A stretch of 9,098 bases of DNA. It comes from SIG636 sp045604285 (GTDB lineage: Bacteria; Bacillota; Clostridia; Oscillospirales; CAG-382). Position numbers and translations under genes: made by a program. The stretch spans positions 1 through 9,098 of the forward strand of contig JAZUNS010000089.1 of assembly GCA_045604285.1 (NCBI GenBank), read 5' to 3'. The stretch's first letter is position 1, and every line of letters begins with the position of its first letter. Positions 1-6,130 of this stretch are shown here, in pieces. Under the pieces are notes generated by a model. That model did no database searches. It was given only the letters and a program-made list of their open reading frames with translations, and had not been told where the DNA came from.

Positions 1-53
1 TTGTAATGTCTTCTGTTATATTAATTGCGATTAAATACATAAAGCAAAATTTT

Positions 54-84
54 AAAAAGGGAGGTTCATAATACCTCACTTTTT
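54..84 (-). terminator. Intrinsic terminator after the carboxypeptidase gene
   Basis: On the minus strand a stem GTGAGGT / ACCTCCC (one T-C mismatch) with a short AT loop is flanked by AAAAA before it and TTTTT after it. It begins about 10 bases past the stop codon of the D-Ala-D-Ala carboxypeptidase, where a transcript end is expected. Because A and T runs flank both sides it could also stop transcription arriving from the left. Confidence 0.75.
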
Positions 85-93
85 ATTAAAAAA

Positions 94-1158
94 TTAGTTT
101 TGGACTTGCTGTAATATCAGATCGATTATCGTGTTAGCATCTTTATATCTATCGTACGAACCGGTTGCTTTCATAAAAAGCATAATGTAAGTATTGTTGC
201 CTATCGTTGCGGAAACGGCAAGACATTTACCCGCCGCATCGGTGCTGCCTGTTTTTAGCCCTGTAGCATAGGGGCTGTAAAAATCACTATCCTCTCGAAT
301 AAGCATATTGGAATTATACCATTCGTGTTGCGAATTTTGCGGTTTAGCCACACTTTCTTTTATGTATGGATTTGAATAAGCGGCAATGCTTATTTTTAAC
401 ATATCATCTGTTGTTGTATATTGTCCCTCGGCGTCATAGCCGTCGGGTGTCATAAACGTAGAAGATATACACCCAATATCTTTGGCTTTTTCATTCATCA
501 ACCTTACAAAGTCTTTTACAGCATCTTCATTACTCAATGTATAATCGTTGGCATGTGCTCTTGCTGCATTAACTGCAAGCGAATAGGCGGCGTCATTCCC
601 CGAAGGCAACATTAACGCATCAAGCATCGTTGCCATTTTATACCTCTGCCCTTTTTGCAAATAAGCAGTTGAAGAATTAGCACCAATCATATCCACCTCA
701 TCGCCAACCAAAACCGTACCTTCGATATCCAAGTAATCCAAAGCGACCAAGGCGGTAAGCATCTTTGTCAAGCTGGCGGGAGCGCAGGTCTCGTATTCTA
801 TTTTGCTGTAAATAGTGTTTTGCTCTGTCAAATTATATACCAACACATTCGGCGAATATAGAACGACATTGTCAGGTATCTCAAGCTGAAATTTTTCAGG
901 TTCAACATAAGATGTTTCACTGCTCTCCGGTTCTTCTCTGCTATCAGATACATAAAAAGATTCATCACTATTCTCTGTAAATTCTTCGCTGCTGACAGTA
1001 GCGCTATTATTAAGCGCAGCGTCTACTGAAGACAAAGAAACGTCATTATTATCTGCCGCACCGTTATCTCTTAATAATAAAGCAAGAGAAACAGCACACG
1101 CAAACACCAATACAAGCATAACAACCGCTTTAATTATTAACTTATTGAACGAATTCAC
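94..1158 (-). CDS. D-alanyl-D-alanine carboxypeptidase (peptidase S11, low-molecular-weight PBP)
   Basis: This 354-residue protein should remove the terminal D-Ala from peptidoglycan stem peptides outside the membrane. All three penicillin-binding motifs are visible: SLTK at 129-132 (nucleophile Ser129, Lys132), SGN at 186-188 and KTG at 302-304. Residues 7-29 form a hydrophobic signal/anchor segment after two lysines, followed by a roughly 60-residue linker rich in Ser, Glu and Asp, then the catalytic domain. The protein ends about 50 residues after KTG, so the C-terminal PBP5-type beta domain and amphipathic anchor helix of typical DacA/DacF (about 390-440 residues) are absent. The first transmembrane segment is therefore probably the anchor; Cys21 (VFAC) is a poor lipobox. 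The start is GTG at 1158, supported by GGAGG 7 bases upstream. It lies after the polyamine operon, separated by a strong hairpin, and may be partly read through from it. The family is sure; whether it is the dacA or dacF orthologue is not. Confidence 0.93.
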   Translation of the reverse strand: MNSFNKLIIKAVVMLVLVFACAVSLALLLRDNGAADNNDVSLSSVDAALNNSATVSSEEFTENSDESFYVSDSREEPESSETSYVEPEKFQLEIPDNVVLYSPNVLVYNLTEQNTIYSKIEYETCAPASLTKMLTALVALDYLDIEGTVLVGDEVDMIGANSSTAYLQKGQRYKMATMLDALMLPSGNDAAYSLAVNAARAHANDYTLSNEDAVKDFVRLMNEKAKDIGCISSTFMTPDGYDAEGQYTTTDDMLKISIAAYSNPYIKESVAKPQNSQHEWYNSNMLIREDSDFYSPYATGLKTGSTDAAGKCLAVSATIGNNTYIMLFMKATGSYDRYKDANTIIDLILQQVQN

Positions 1159-1183
1159 TTAGGTACCTCCGTTATCAATCATT

Positions 1184-1228
1184 AAACCAACTGCTGTATC
1201 AAACATGAGTTGATACAGCAGTTAATTT
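1184..1228 (-). repeat. Long perfect hairpin between the zinc-ribbon gene and the carboxypeptidase gene
   Basis: A 14-bp perfect inverted repeat (AACTGCTGTATCAA, 1189-1202, with 1210-1223) encloses a 7-base loop. In minus-strand RNA it extends by two G-U and three A-U pairs to about 19 bp, starting at the last base of the upstream stop codon. The sequence after it (GGUUUAAUGAUU) is not a real U run, so it is a weak terminator at best. It may reduce read-through, protect the 3' end of the upstream message, or act as a processing site. It fills most of the 69-base gap, and I see no promoter for the carboxypeptidase there. Confidence 0.7.
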
Positions 1229-1662
1229 TACCATTTACGTATTGAGCAATAAATGCAATACTTTGTAGAACATTGAACATAGAGCGACGTGTTTTGTTTG
1301 ATCCAAACAAGCTTTTGACCGCAGCGGGGGCAAGTCACATATGCATCAGGATTGTTATACTTACGCCTAATTGCCGCTCTTTCCTCTACGCTGTAATTAA
1401 TATTCTTTCTTCTATTGTAAAATACGCGTGCAGCATATAGGATCGCAAAATTATTGCGGTTGCATATCTCCATCGTGGACACGCCACCGTCGCTTTTAGA
1501 TACTCTAAAAACAGGCATGTCCGGATCCGGAGTATCTTTATCCGTTGCGCCGTAAATAAAATAATAATTCGCATCGTCCTCGCTAATCGAATATATCGAC
1601 CAATCTAAAAAACGCTGCATTTTATTACTTATTATTTCTGTAGCTTCTTCAACGTTTAGCAT
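1228..1662 (-). CDS. Hypothetical protein with C-terminal zinc-ribbon-like cysteines
   Basis: I do not recognise this 144-residue protein. It has no signal peptide or membrane segment, so it should be cytoplasmic. Residues 1-80 look like a small alpha/beta domain with a pattern (hydrophobic strand, Pro-Val-Phe-Arg-Val, then Gly-Gly) vaguely like small immunity/YrhB-type domains; this resemblance is weak. Residues 85-110 are basic. The C-terminus has CPRC at 111-114 and further cysteines at 131, 136 and 139 (CxxC, 16 residues, CxxxxCxxC), which suggests one bound zinc ion. Its ATG lies 8 bases after the potD stop with only a weak GGAAAG-like binding site, so it is probably translated from the same message as the polyamine transporter. 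Reading-frame integrity and operon position make it a real gene. Its role is unknown; a link to polyamine uptake would be only inference. Confidence 0.75.
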   Translation of the reverse strand: MLNVEEATEIISNKMQRFLDWSIYSISEDDANYYFIYGATDKDTPDPDMPVFRVSKSDGGVSTMEICNRNNFAILYAARVFYNRRKNINYSVEERAAIRRKYNNPDAYVTCPRCGQKLVWIKQNTSLYVQCSTKYCIYCSIRKW

Positions 1663-1670
1663 ATATAAAA

Positions 1671-2942
1671 CTACTTTCCGCGTCCCAGATTATAATACTC
1701 ATCATCAATGCGCCTAATTTGTTTTGTGCGTAGCTTTATTATTACCAAAACTATCAAAAACAATAAAATCACAGCACATCCAATATAAATCCCCGTAGCA
1801 TCAACCTGAGCTTTAACGGAAGCCCAAAGCTCATTCATCCTGCTTAAGGTTTCTGTTCCCAAATGCGAAAATACGAGTTTCTCGTTAAACATAAGGTCAG
1901 ACTCAGGATTAAGTTCCGCGGGATAAAGTATATTATAGGCATACTCATCATTTTCAAGACTATAGCTATAATCCGGGTTATTAATTACCGTAGTATTGGG
2001 GCTTGCATAACAAATGTATTCTGCAACCTCAAGAGCTATATCATCTCGCAAAATGTAATTAATGAACATTTCAGCAGCTTCTTTGTTATTGCTGTTTTTG
2101 GTAATGCACATCACATCAATAAACTGATTTGTAATAAGCTCGCCGTCGTTATTCCTGGGGTAAAAGAATTCCAAAGCGTCATTTTCGGCTTTCATTGTAA
2201 GATAGTCGCCGGCATAATAAGGTGCAACGGCGGCATAGCCATTCTCCATTATATCAAATATTTCATCATTAACATAACGTTTAATAACACTTTTTTGCTC
2301 TTTTAGTGCTTCTGCAGCTTTGTCCCAATCCTTAGGGTTTGAAGAATTAATATCAAGTCCAAGCTTAAATTGAGCTATTGCAAACGCATCTCTGGGATTA
2401 TCAAACATCAAAATTTGATAGGCATATTTTTCGTCCCAAAGTATATCCCAATTTGTAGGCGTTTCGTCAACAACCTCGGTATTATAAATAACGCCAACCA
2501 TCCCGATGGTATACGGCACGTAGCACGCATTCATCGCCTCATCTTCATATATGTCAACATATTTATCAGCTATGTTTTTGTGATAAGGAATATTATCCAA
2601 ATTAATAGTATCTAAATACCCTTCATAGTACAATCTTTCAAACATATAATCAGACGGAACAACAATATCGTAAACGGTGCCGCCGTTAGAAAGAGCCGCA
2701 TATAATTCCTCATTATTAGCATAAGTCATATACACAACGTCGATTCCGGTTTCTTTTTCAAACTCGGCAACAACGTCAAGGCTGCCGTCAGAACCGTCAG
2801 CTATATATTCACCCCAATTAAAAACGGTAAGCGTAGTTCCTTCAAACTTGCGGCTGATACCGTCCTCTTCCGCTGAGCAAGGAACGCAAAAAACACCCAT
2901 AAAAACTAATACGCTAAGTATAAGTGCAGAAAATCTTTTCAT
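1671..2942 (-). CDS. potD: Spermidine/putrescine-binding protein PotD with C-terminal membrane anchor
   Basis: This is the extracellular substrate-binding protein of the polyamine ABC importer (423 residues; E. coli PotD is about 350). A Sec signal covers residues 1-24, with a plausible signal peptidase I site at Cys-Ser-Ala. Family motifs run in order: FNWGEYI (41-47), VVPSDY (94-99), PYTIGMVGVIYN (133-144), PTNWDILWD (152-160), NPRDAF (172-177), YYAGDY (242-247) and a late YASPNT. No cysteine sits in a lipobox. Instead a hydrophobic helix at 384-402 follows the binding domain, with a basic tail (KLRTKQIRR) that should stay in the cytoplasm, so the protein is predicted to be tethered by that helix. 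The ATG has GAGGTG 7 bases upstream, overlapping the potC stop; the gap to potC is 11 bases. The exact polyamine is uncertain, since pocket residues mix PotD and PotF features. Confidence 0.95.
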   Translation of the reverse strand: MKRFSALILSVLVFMGVFCVPCSAEEDGISRKFEGTTLTVFNWGEYIADGSDGSLDVVAEFEKETGIDVVYMTYANNEELYAALSNGGTVYDIVVPSDYMFERLYYEGYLDTINLDNIPYHKNIADKYVDIYEDEAMNACYVPYTIGMVGVIYNTEVVDETPTNWDILWDEKYAYQILMFDNPRDAFAIAQFKLGLDINSSNPKDWDKAAEALKEQKSVIKRYVNDEIFDIMENGYAAVAPYYAGDYLTMKAENDALEFFYPRNNDGELITNQFIDVMCITKNSNNKEAAEMFINYILRDDIALEVAEYICYASPNTTVINNPDYSYSLENDEYAYNILYPAELNPESDLMFNEKLVFSHLGTETLSRMNELWASVKAQVDATGIYIGCAVILLFLIVLVIIKLRTKQIRRIDDEYYNLGRGK

Positions 2943-2953
2943 TACAATTCACC

Positions 2954-3763
2954 TCACTTAGCTTTCTTTACGTTGCGCTTTGCAGCGATATCTTTATTGC
3001 CTATCAAATTTTTAACTATAAGCAATAAAAGCACTACTACAAAAATTATAGCAGACAACGCATAAATATAGTCAGGGACTTTCTTTCTTGCAGCACTGTA
3101 AATAAGCAACGGTAACGTTGTATATGAACCTGCAGTAATACGACTGATAACGAAGTCGTCAATAGACAGCGTAAAAGCCATAAAGAATCCGGTCCAGACG
3201 CCCGTACTTATTGCAGGCAGTTCTACCTTGAAGAAAGCCTTTAACGGAGTGCAACCTAAATCTTGGGCCGCTTGAGGAAGATTAACGTCCATTTGATTTA
3301 TCTTGGGAAGGACAGACAAAATCACGTAAGGAATTTCAAAGGTAATATGCGATATAAGCAAGCTGCCAAAGCCCAAGTAATCACTAACGCCAATAACTGC
3401 AAATACAATGCCGAACAACAAAACGAGTGATATAGCTGTAACGATATCGGGGCTTGTCATAGGAATATTTGTAACAAGCATAACAGCCTCTTTAAATTTG
3501 CGGTTCTTGTATTTAGAAATACCAACCGCAGCGGCTGTTCCGATAACCGTTGAAATGCAGGAAGACAAAACGGCAATTATCATGGTATTTTTTAAAGCCA
3601 TCTTGGCTTCGCTGTTTTTGAAAAACTCTTTATATGCCGCAAAAACGTCATTACTGCCGAAGTCAAAAGAACGGTAAATCAACAAAGCTATAGGAGAGTA
3701 CAAAAACAGCAGCACAATAATTAAATATACTATGCTAAGTATTCCATTTTTATTTTTTTTCAC
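2954..3763 (-). CDS. potC: Polyamine ABC transporter permease PotC
   Basis: This 269-residue inner-membrane subunit pairs with PotB to form the polyamine channel. It begins with a basic tail and a transmembrane segment (about 9-30), then the six-helix binding-protein-dependent permease fold. The cytoplasmic coupling (EAA) loop reads QAAQDLGCTPLKAFF from residue 164 and should contact the PotA ATPase. It is followed by the PotC hallmark SIDDFVIS at 200-207. The C-terminus is a lysine-rich tail. The start is GTG at 3763, overlapping the potB stop by 4 bp (GTGA), with a strong GGGAGGGG 7 bases upstream, so translation is likely coupled to potB. Length and motifs are normal for the family. Confidence 0.96.
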   Translation of the reverse strand: MKKNKNGILSIVYLIIVLLFLYSPIALLIYRSFDFGSNDVFAAYKEFFKNSEAKMALKNTMIIAVLSSCISTVIGTAAAVGISKYKNRKFKEAVMLVTNIPMTSPDIVTAISLVLLFGIVFAVIGVSDYLGFGSLLISHITFEIPYVILSVLPKINQMDVNLPQAAQDLGCTPLKAFFKVELPAISTGVWTGFFMAFTLSIDDFVISRITAGSYTTLPLLIYSAARKKVPDYIYALSAIIFVVVLLLLIVKNLIGNKDIAAKRNVKKAK

Positions 3764-4557
3764 AGCAATACCCCTCCCTCATCTTCGCCGGAGGTAAATT
3801 TGCTCATTATTGCCATGGAAATAATAATCAATATAAGCAAAACAAATGAAAACGCAGAGCCTAAGTTATAATCTGTATAAAGCATAAATGCGTCATCAAT
3901 TTTGTCACCAACGGTCATAAACATACCGCCGCCAAGCTTTTCTGAAATATAAAAAGTGCTTACTGAAGGGACAAACACCATTGTAATCCCTGAAACTACA
4001 CCGGGCATACTGAGAGGCACAAGAACCTTTAAAATAGACTGCAGTTTAGTACATCCCAAATCATAAGCAGCTTCGAACAAATTGTTGTCAAGCTTAGAAA
4101 TAACCGAATATATAGGCAAAACCATAAAAGGTAAGAAATTGTAAACCATACCCATTATAGCTGCAGTAAAGGTCTCGCTTATGCCCATAACCTCAGTTAA
4201 AACGTAAATTGCATTTGTTCGGATAACAAAATTCATCCACATAGGTAGCATTAGCAACAGCATCATTACGGTTTGACCACCGCTATTCATTTTAGAAACG
4301 AGATAAGCCAAGGGAAAACCGACAACCAAGCATATTACCGTTGCAATCAAAGCAATCGCTAACGAAATAGCAAGAACGTTTAAATTCTCACTACTGCCAA
4401 GAGTTTTTATGTTTTCAATGGTAAAACCGCCTTCTGCATCCGTAAAGGTATAATATATAACCATTATCAAAGGCAAAACAACGAAAATTACAGACCAAAC
4501 CAAATAGGGTGCAGAAATCAGCTTTTGCAGAATACCTCTGCTGCCGGTCCTACGCAT
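3760..4557 (-). CDS. potB: Polyamine ABC transporter permease PotB
   Basis: This 265-residue permease is the first of the two membrane subunits of the spermidine/putrescine importer. Hydrophobic helices lie at about 17-38, 62-86, 95-115, 130-155, 180-205 and 232-252. The EAA coupling loop reads EAAYDLGCTKLQSIL from residue 162. The segment VFVPSVSTFYISEKLGGG (195-212) is typical of PotB and tells it from PotC, which has SIDDF there. The ATG at 4557 overlaps the end of potA by 8 bp (ATGCGTAG), and AGAGG lies 9 bases upstream inside potA. The tight potA-B-C packing supports co-translation of the complex in fixed proportions. Confidence 0.95.
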   Translation of the reverse strand: MRRTGSRGILQKLISAPYLVWSVIFVVLPLIMVIYYTFTDAEGGFTIENIKTLGSSENLNVLAISLAIALIATVICLVVGFPLAYLVSKMNSGGQTVMMLLLMLPMWMNFVIRTNAIYVLTEVMGISETFTAAIMGMVYNFLPFMVLPIYSVISKLDNNLFEAAYDLGCTKLQSILKVLVPLSMPGVVSGITMVFVPSVSTFYISEKLGGGMFMTVGDKIDDAFMLYTDYNLGSAFSFVLLILIIISMAIMSKFTSGEDEGGVLL

Positions 4558-5674
4558 TTTCTGTTACCTCTTCAGCATCGGAAAGCTTATCAAAGTCTTC
4601 GCTAAAGGAGCTATAGTCACCATAAGCACCGGAATAAACGGATTTTTTCATAATGTGAATAGCATCAGGTTCGATATATAAACCAATGTTTGCACCAATC
4701 GGATGATAATCGGTAGTTTGAATCATCCACTTAAAGCCACCGATATCAACAATAATTTCAAAATGAACACCCTTAAAGGTTACAGAGGTTACCGTACCTT
4801 TAAGCATCCCATTTTCTACAGGTACAATATCTACGTCTTCGGGTCTTACAACAACGTCAACGGCTTCTTGAGGTTCATAACCCTTATCAAGGCACTTAAA
4901 TACACAGCCCGAAAATTGAACGTTGTAATCCTCAAGCATAACTCCGTCTACAATATTGCTCTCCCCAATAAAGTCTGCCACAAACGCATTTTGGGGCTCG
5001 TTGTAAATATCCTCGGGGGTTCCGATCTGCTGTATAACACCATCATTCATTACAACAACTCTATCAGACATAGACAGCGCCTCTTCTTGATCGTGAGTAA
5101 CGTAAACAAAAGTAATACCTAAGCGTTTCTGTATGCTCTTAAGCTCAACTTGCATATCTTTTCTAAGCTTAAGATCCAAAGCACCCAAAGGTTCATCCAA
5201 CAGAAGAAGTCTGGGCTTAACAGCAAGTGCACGTGCAATAGCTACACGCTGCTGTTGCCCGCCGGAAAGAGTGGATATGTCCCTCTTTTCAAAGCCCAAA
5301 AGATTTACCATGGATAGCATGTCGTGTACAGTCTTTTTTATCTCAGACTCAGGCACCTTCTTCACGCGTAATCCAAAGGCAACGTTTTCATAAACGTTAA
5401 GGTTGGGAAAAAGCGCATACTTTTGAAAAATGGTGTTCACAGGACGCTTGTGTGCGGGAACCTCATTCATCAAATCGTTTTCAAACCAAACCTCCCCTTT
5501 GTCAGGGGATACAAAACCACCTATAATCCTAAGGGTGGTAGTTTTTCCGCATCCGGACGGACCCAAAAGCGTGACAAACTCTTTATCACAAATTTCATGC
5601 GACACATCGTCAAGAATTACATCGTCATCAAACTTAACAGATATGTTTCTCAGACGCAAAAGAACATTGTTCAA
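4550..5674 (-). CDS. potA: Polyamine ABC transporter ATP-binding protein PotA
   Basis: This is the cytoplasmic ATPase that powers polyamine import. Using the TTG start at 5674 it has 374 residues, normal for PotA. Motifs: Walker A GPSGCGKTT (38-46), Q-loop Gln84 (FQKYALFP), ABC signature LSGGQQQR (136-143), Walker B LLLLDEP with catalytic Glu161, D-loop ALD and H-loop His184. A C-terminal TOBE-type regulatory domain follows from about 255 (VVVRPEDVDIV), then a short acidic tail. An in-frame TTG at 5746 would add 24 residues, but that codon is the -35 promoter box and the extra residues are unlike PotA. The chosen TTG has AAGGAG 9 bases upstream. It heads the potABCD operon and overlaps potB by 8 bp. 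Confidence 0.95.
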   Translation of the reverse strand: MNNVLLRLRNISVKFDDDVILDDVSHEICDKEFVTLLGPSGCGKTTTLRIIGGFVSPDKGEVWFENDLMNEVPAHKRPVNTIFQKYALFPNLNVYENVAFGLRVKKVPESEIKKTVHDMLSMVNLLGFEKRDISTLSGGQQQRVAIARALAVKPRLLLLDEPLGALDLKLRKDMQVELKSIQKRLGITFVYVTHDQEEALSMSDRVVVMNDGVIQQIGTPEDIYNEPQNAFVADFIGESNIVDGVMLEDYNVQFSGCVFKCLDKGYEPQEAVDVVVRPEDVDIVPVENGMLKGTVTSVTFKGVHFEIIVDIGGFKWMIQTTDYHPIGANIGLYIEPDAIHIMKKSVYSGAYGDYSSFSEDFDKLSDAEEVTENA

Positions 5675-5717
5675 TTCCTTTTTCTCCTTATAAATAAAAG
5701 TATAGTCTAATAAAATG

Positions 5718-5746
5718 AATATACTTGTTTTTTGCAATTTTGTCAA
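5718..5746 (-). promoter_or_regulatory. Sigma-A promoter of the potABCD operon
   Basis: On the minus strand TTGACA (5746-5741) is separated by exactly 17 bases from TATATT (5723-5718), close to the consensus. A-rich tracts lie just upstream (about 5757-5785) and could serve as an UP element. Transcription should begin near 5711, giving a leader of about 37 bases that contains the AAGGAG binding site of potA. It lies just downstream of the terminator that ends the previous unit. Confidence 0.85.
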
Positions 5747-5756
5747 TAGTTTGACA
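5741..5756. promoter_or_regulatory. Operator-like palindrome overlapping the potA -35 box
   Basis: TGTCAA-TAGT-TTGACA is a perfect 6-4-6 inverted repeat. One arm is the -35 hexamer of the potA promoter and the other lies immediately upstream. A dimeric repressor bound here would block RNA polymerase. No regulator gene lies nearby, and the arms resemble a -35 box, so part of the symmetry could be chance. Confidence 0.4.
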
Positions 5757-5825
5757 GTATTTTTGTATTTTTATTTTTATAATAATATTATTGTCATATA
5801 AATTATTCATTTTAATTTACAGCTC

Positions 5826-5868
5826 AAAAAAATAAGCTCGATGATAAATCTCACCGAGCTTGTTTTTT
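5826..5868 (-). terminator. Strong intrinsic terminator after the lipoprotein gene
   Basis: An 11-bp stem (5851-5861 with 5834-5844, one G-U pair in RNA) closes a 6-base loop and is followed on the minus strand by seven U residues (5832-5826). The A run on the other side includes part of the lipoprotein stop codon. It separates the sulP/lipoprotein unit from the polyamine operon and could also work in the plus direction because of the T run at 5863-5868. Confidence 0.9.
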
Positions 5869-6076
5869 AATTATCCATTGATTCAAAAAAGCTTTCAGTC
5901 TTACTTTCAACCATAGAAGCGCCGGACTCAACACGACTTTCCATGTCAGAAACAAAGGATTCAACTTTACTTTCTGCTTTGGAAAGCCCGTCACTAACAT
6001 CGTCCATCGCTTCATCACAAGCGGCAAAGCTAAAAGCTAAAGCAAACAACAGAAAACAGATCAACAGTTTTTTCAC
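5867..6076 (-). CDS. Small lipoprotein with four 11-residue repeats
   Basis: This 69-residue protein starts with a typical lipoprotein signal (two lysines, hydrophobic core 4-18) ending in Phe-Ala-Ala-Cys, with Cys20 as the likely lipidated residue; Phe at -3 is a little unusual. The mature part is only 50 residues, acidic and Ser/Glu-rich, with four consecutive 11-residue units at 24-34, 35-45, 46-56 and 57-67. The last three start with ESK or ESR and carry a second Glu-Ser at unit positions 5-6. Such hendecads favour a long amphipathic helix or right-handed coiled coil. The start is GTG at 6076 with AAGGAG 7 bases upstream. It follows sulP after 54 bases and ends at a strong terminator. I know no function; it may be an envelope spacer or helix-forming protein lying on the outer face of the membrane. 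Confidence 0.85.
   Translation of the reverse strand: MKKLLICFLLFALAFSFAACDEAMDDVSDGLSKAESKVESFVSDMESRVESGASMVESKTESFFESMDN
5876..6007 (-). repeat. Four tandem 33-bp units coding for hendecads
   Basis: Units run 6007-5975, 5974-5942, 5941-5909 and 5908-5876. The last three each begin with GAAAGT and then GTTGA or ACTGA at the same place, so the DNA, not only the protein, keeps the repeat. The first unit is diverged. This suggests growth by in-frame duplication of 33 bases. Confidence 0.7.
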
Positions 6077-6102
6077 AACATTACTCCTTAAATATATATT
6101 TT

Positions 6103-6111
6103 ACTATAACA
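6103..6111 (-). promoter_or_regulatory. Possible extended -10 promoter for the lipoprotein gene
   Basis: The minus strand reads TGTTATAGT, an extended -10 (TG, one base, TATAGT), about 14 bases before the AAGGAG site of the lipoprotein gene. No convincing -35 box lies 17 bases upstream, which would fall at the end of sulP. The gene may instead be read with sulP, since no terminator is seen between them. Confidence 0.4.
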
Positions 6112-6130
6112 TATCCAAGGAATATAAATG

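Noticed and set aside
1..53. Possible minus-strand promoter (TTGCTT, 18 bases, TAATAT) beyond the left terminator
   Set aside because: The -35 match is weak, the region is AT-rich, and the gene it would serve is outside the window.
5423..5710. Open frames on the plus strand opposite potA, sulP and other genes
   Set aside because: They lie wholly opposite genes with clear motifs, lack family features and good binding sites, and read as antisense shadows.
5675..5746. A 24-residue N-terminal extension of PotA from an in-frame TTG at 5746
   Set aside because: That TTG is the -35 hexamer of a near-consensus promoter, the extra residues do not resemble PotA, and a good AAGGAG site supports the TTG at 5674.
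5781..5792. AATAATATTATT perfect 12-bp palindrome
   Set aside because: It sits in almost pure A/T sequence where such symmetry is expected by chance; at most it is part of an AT-rich upstream element.
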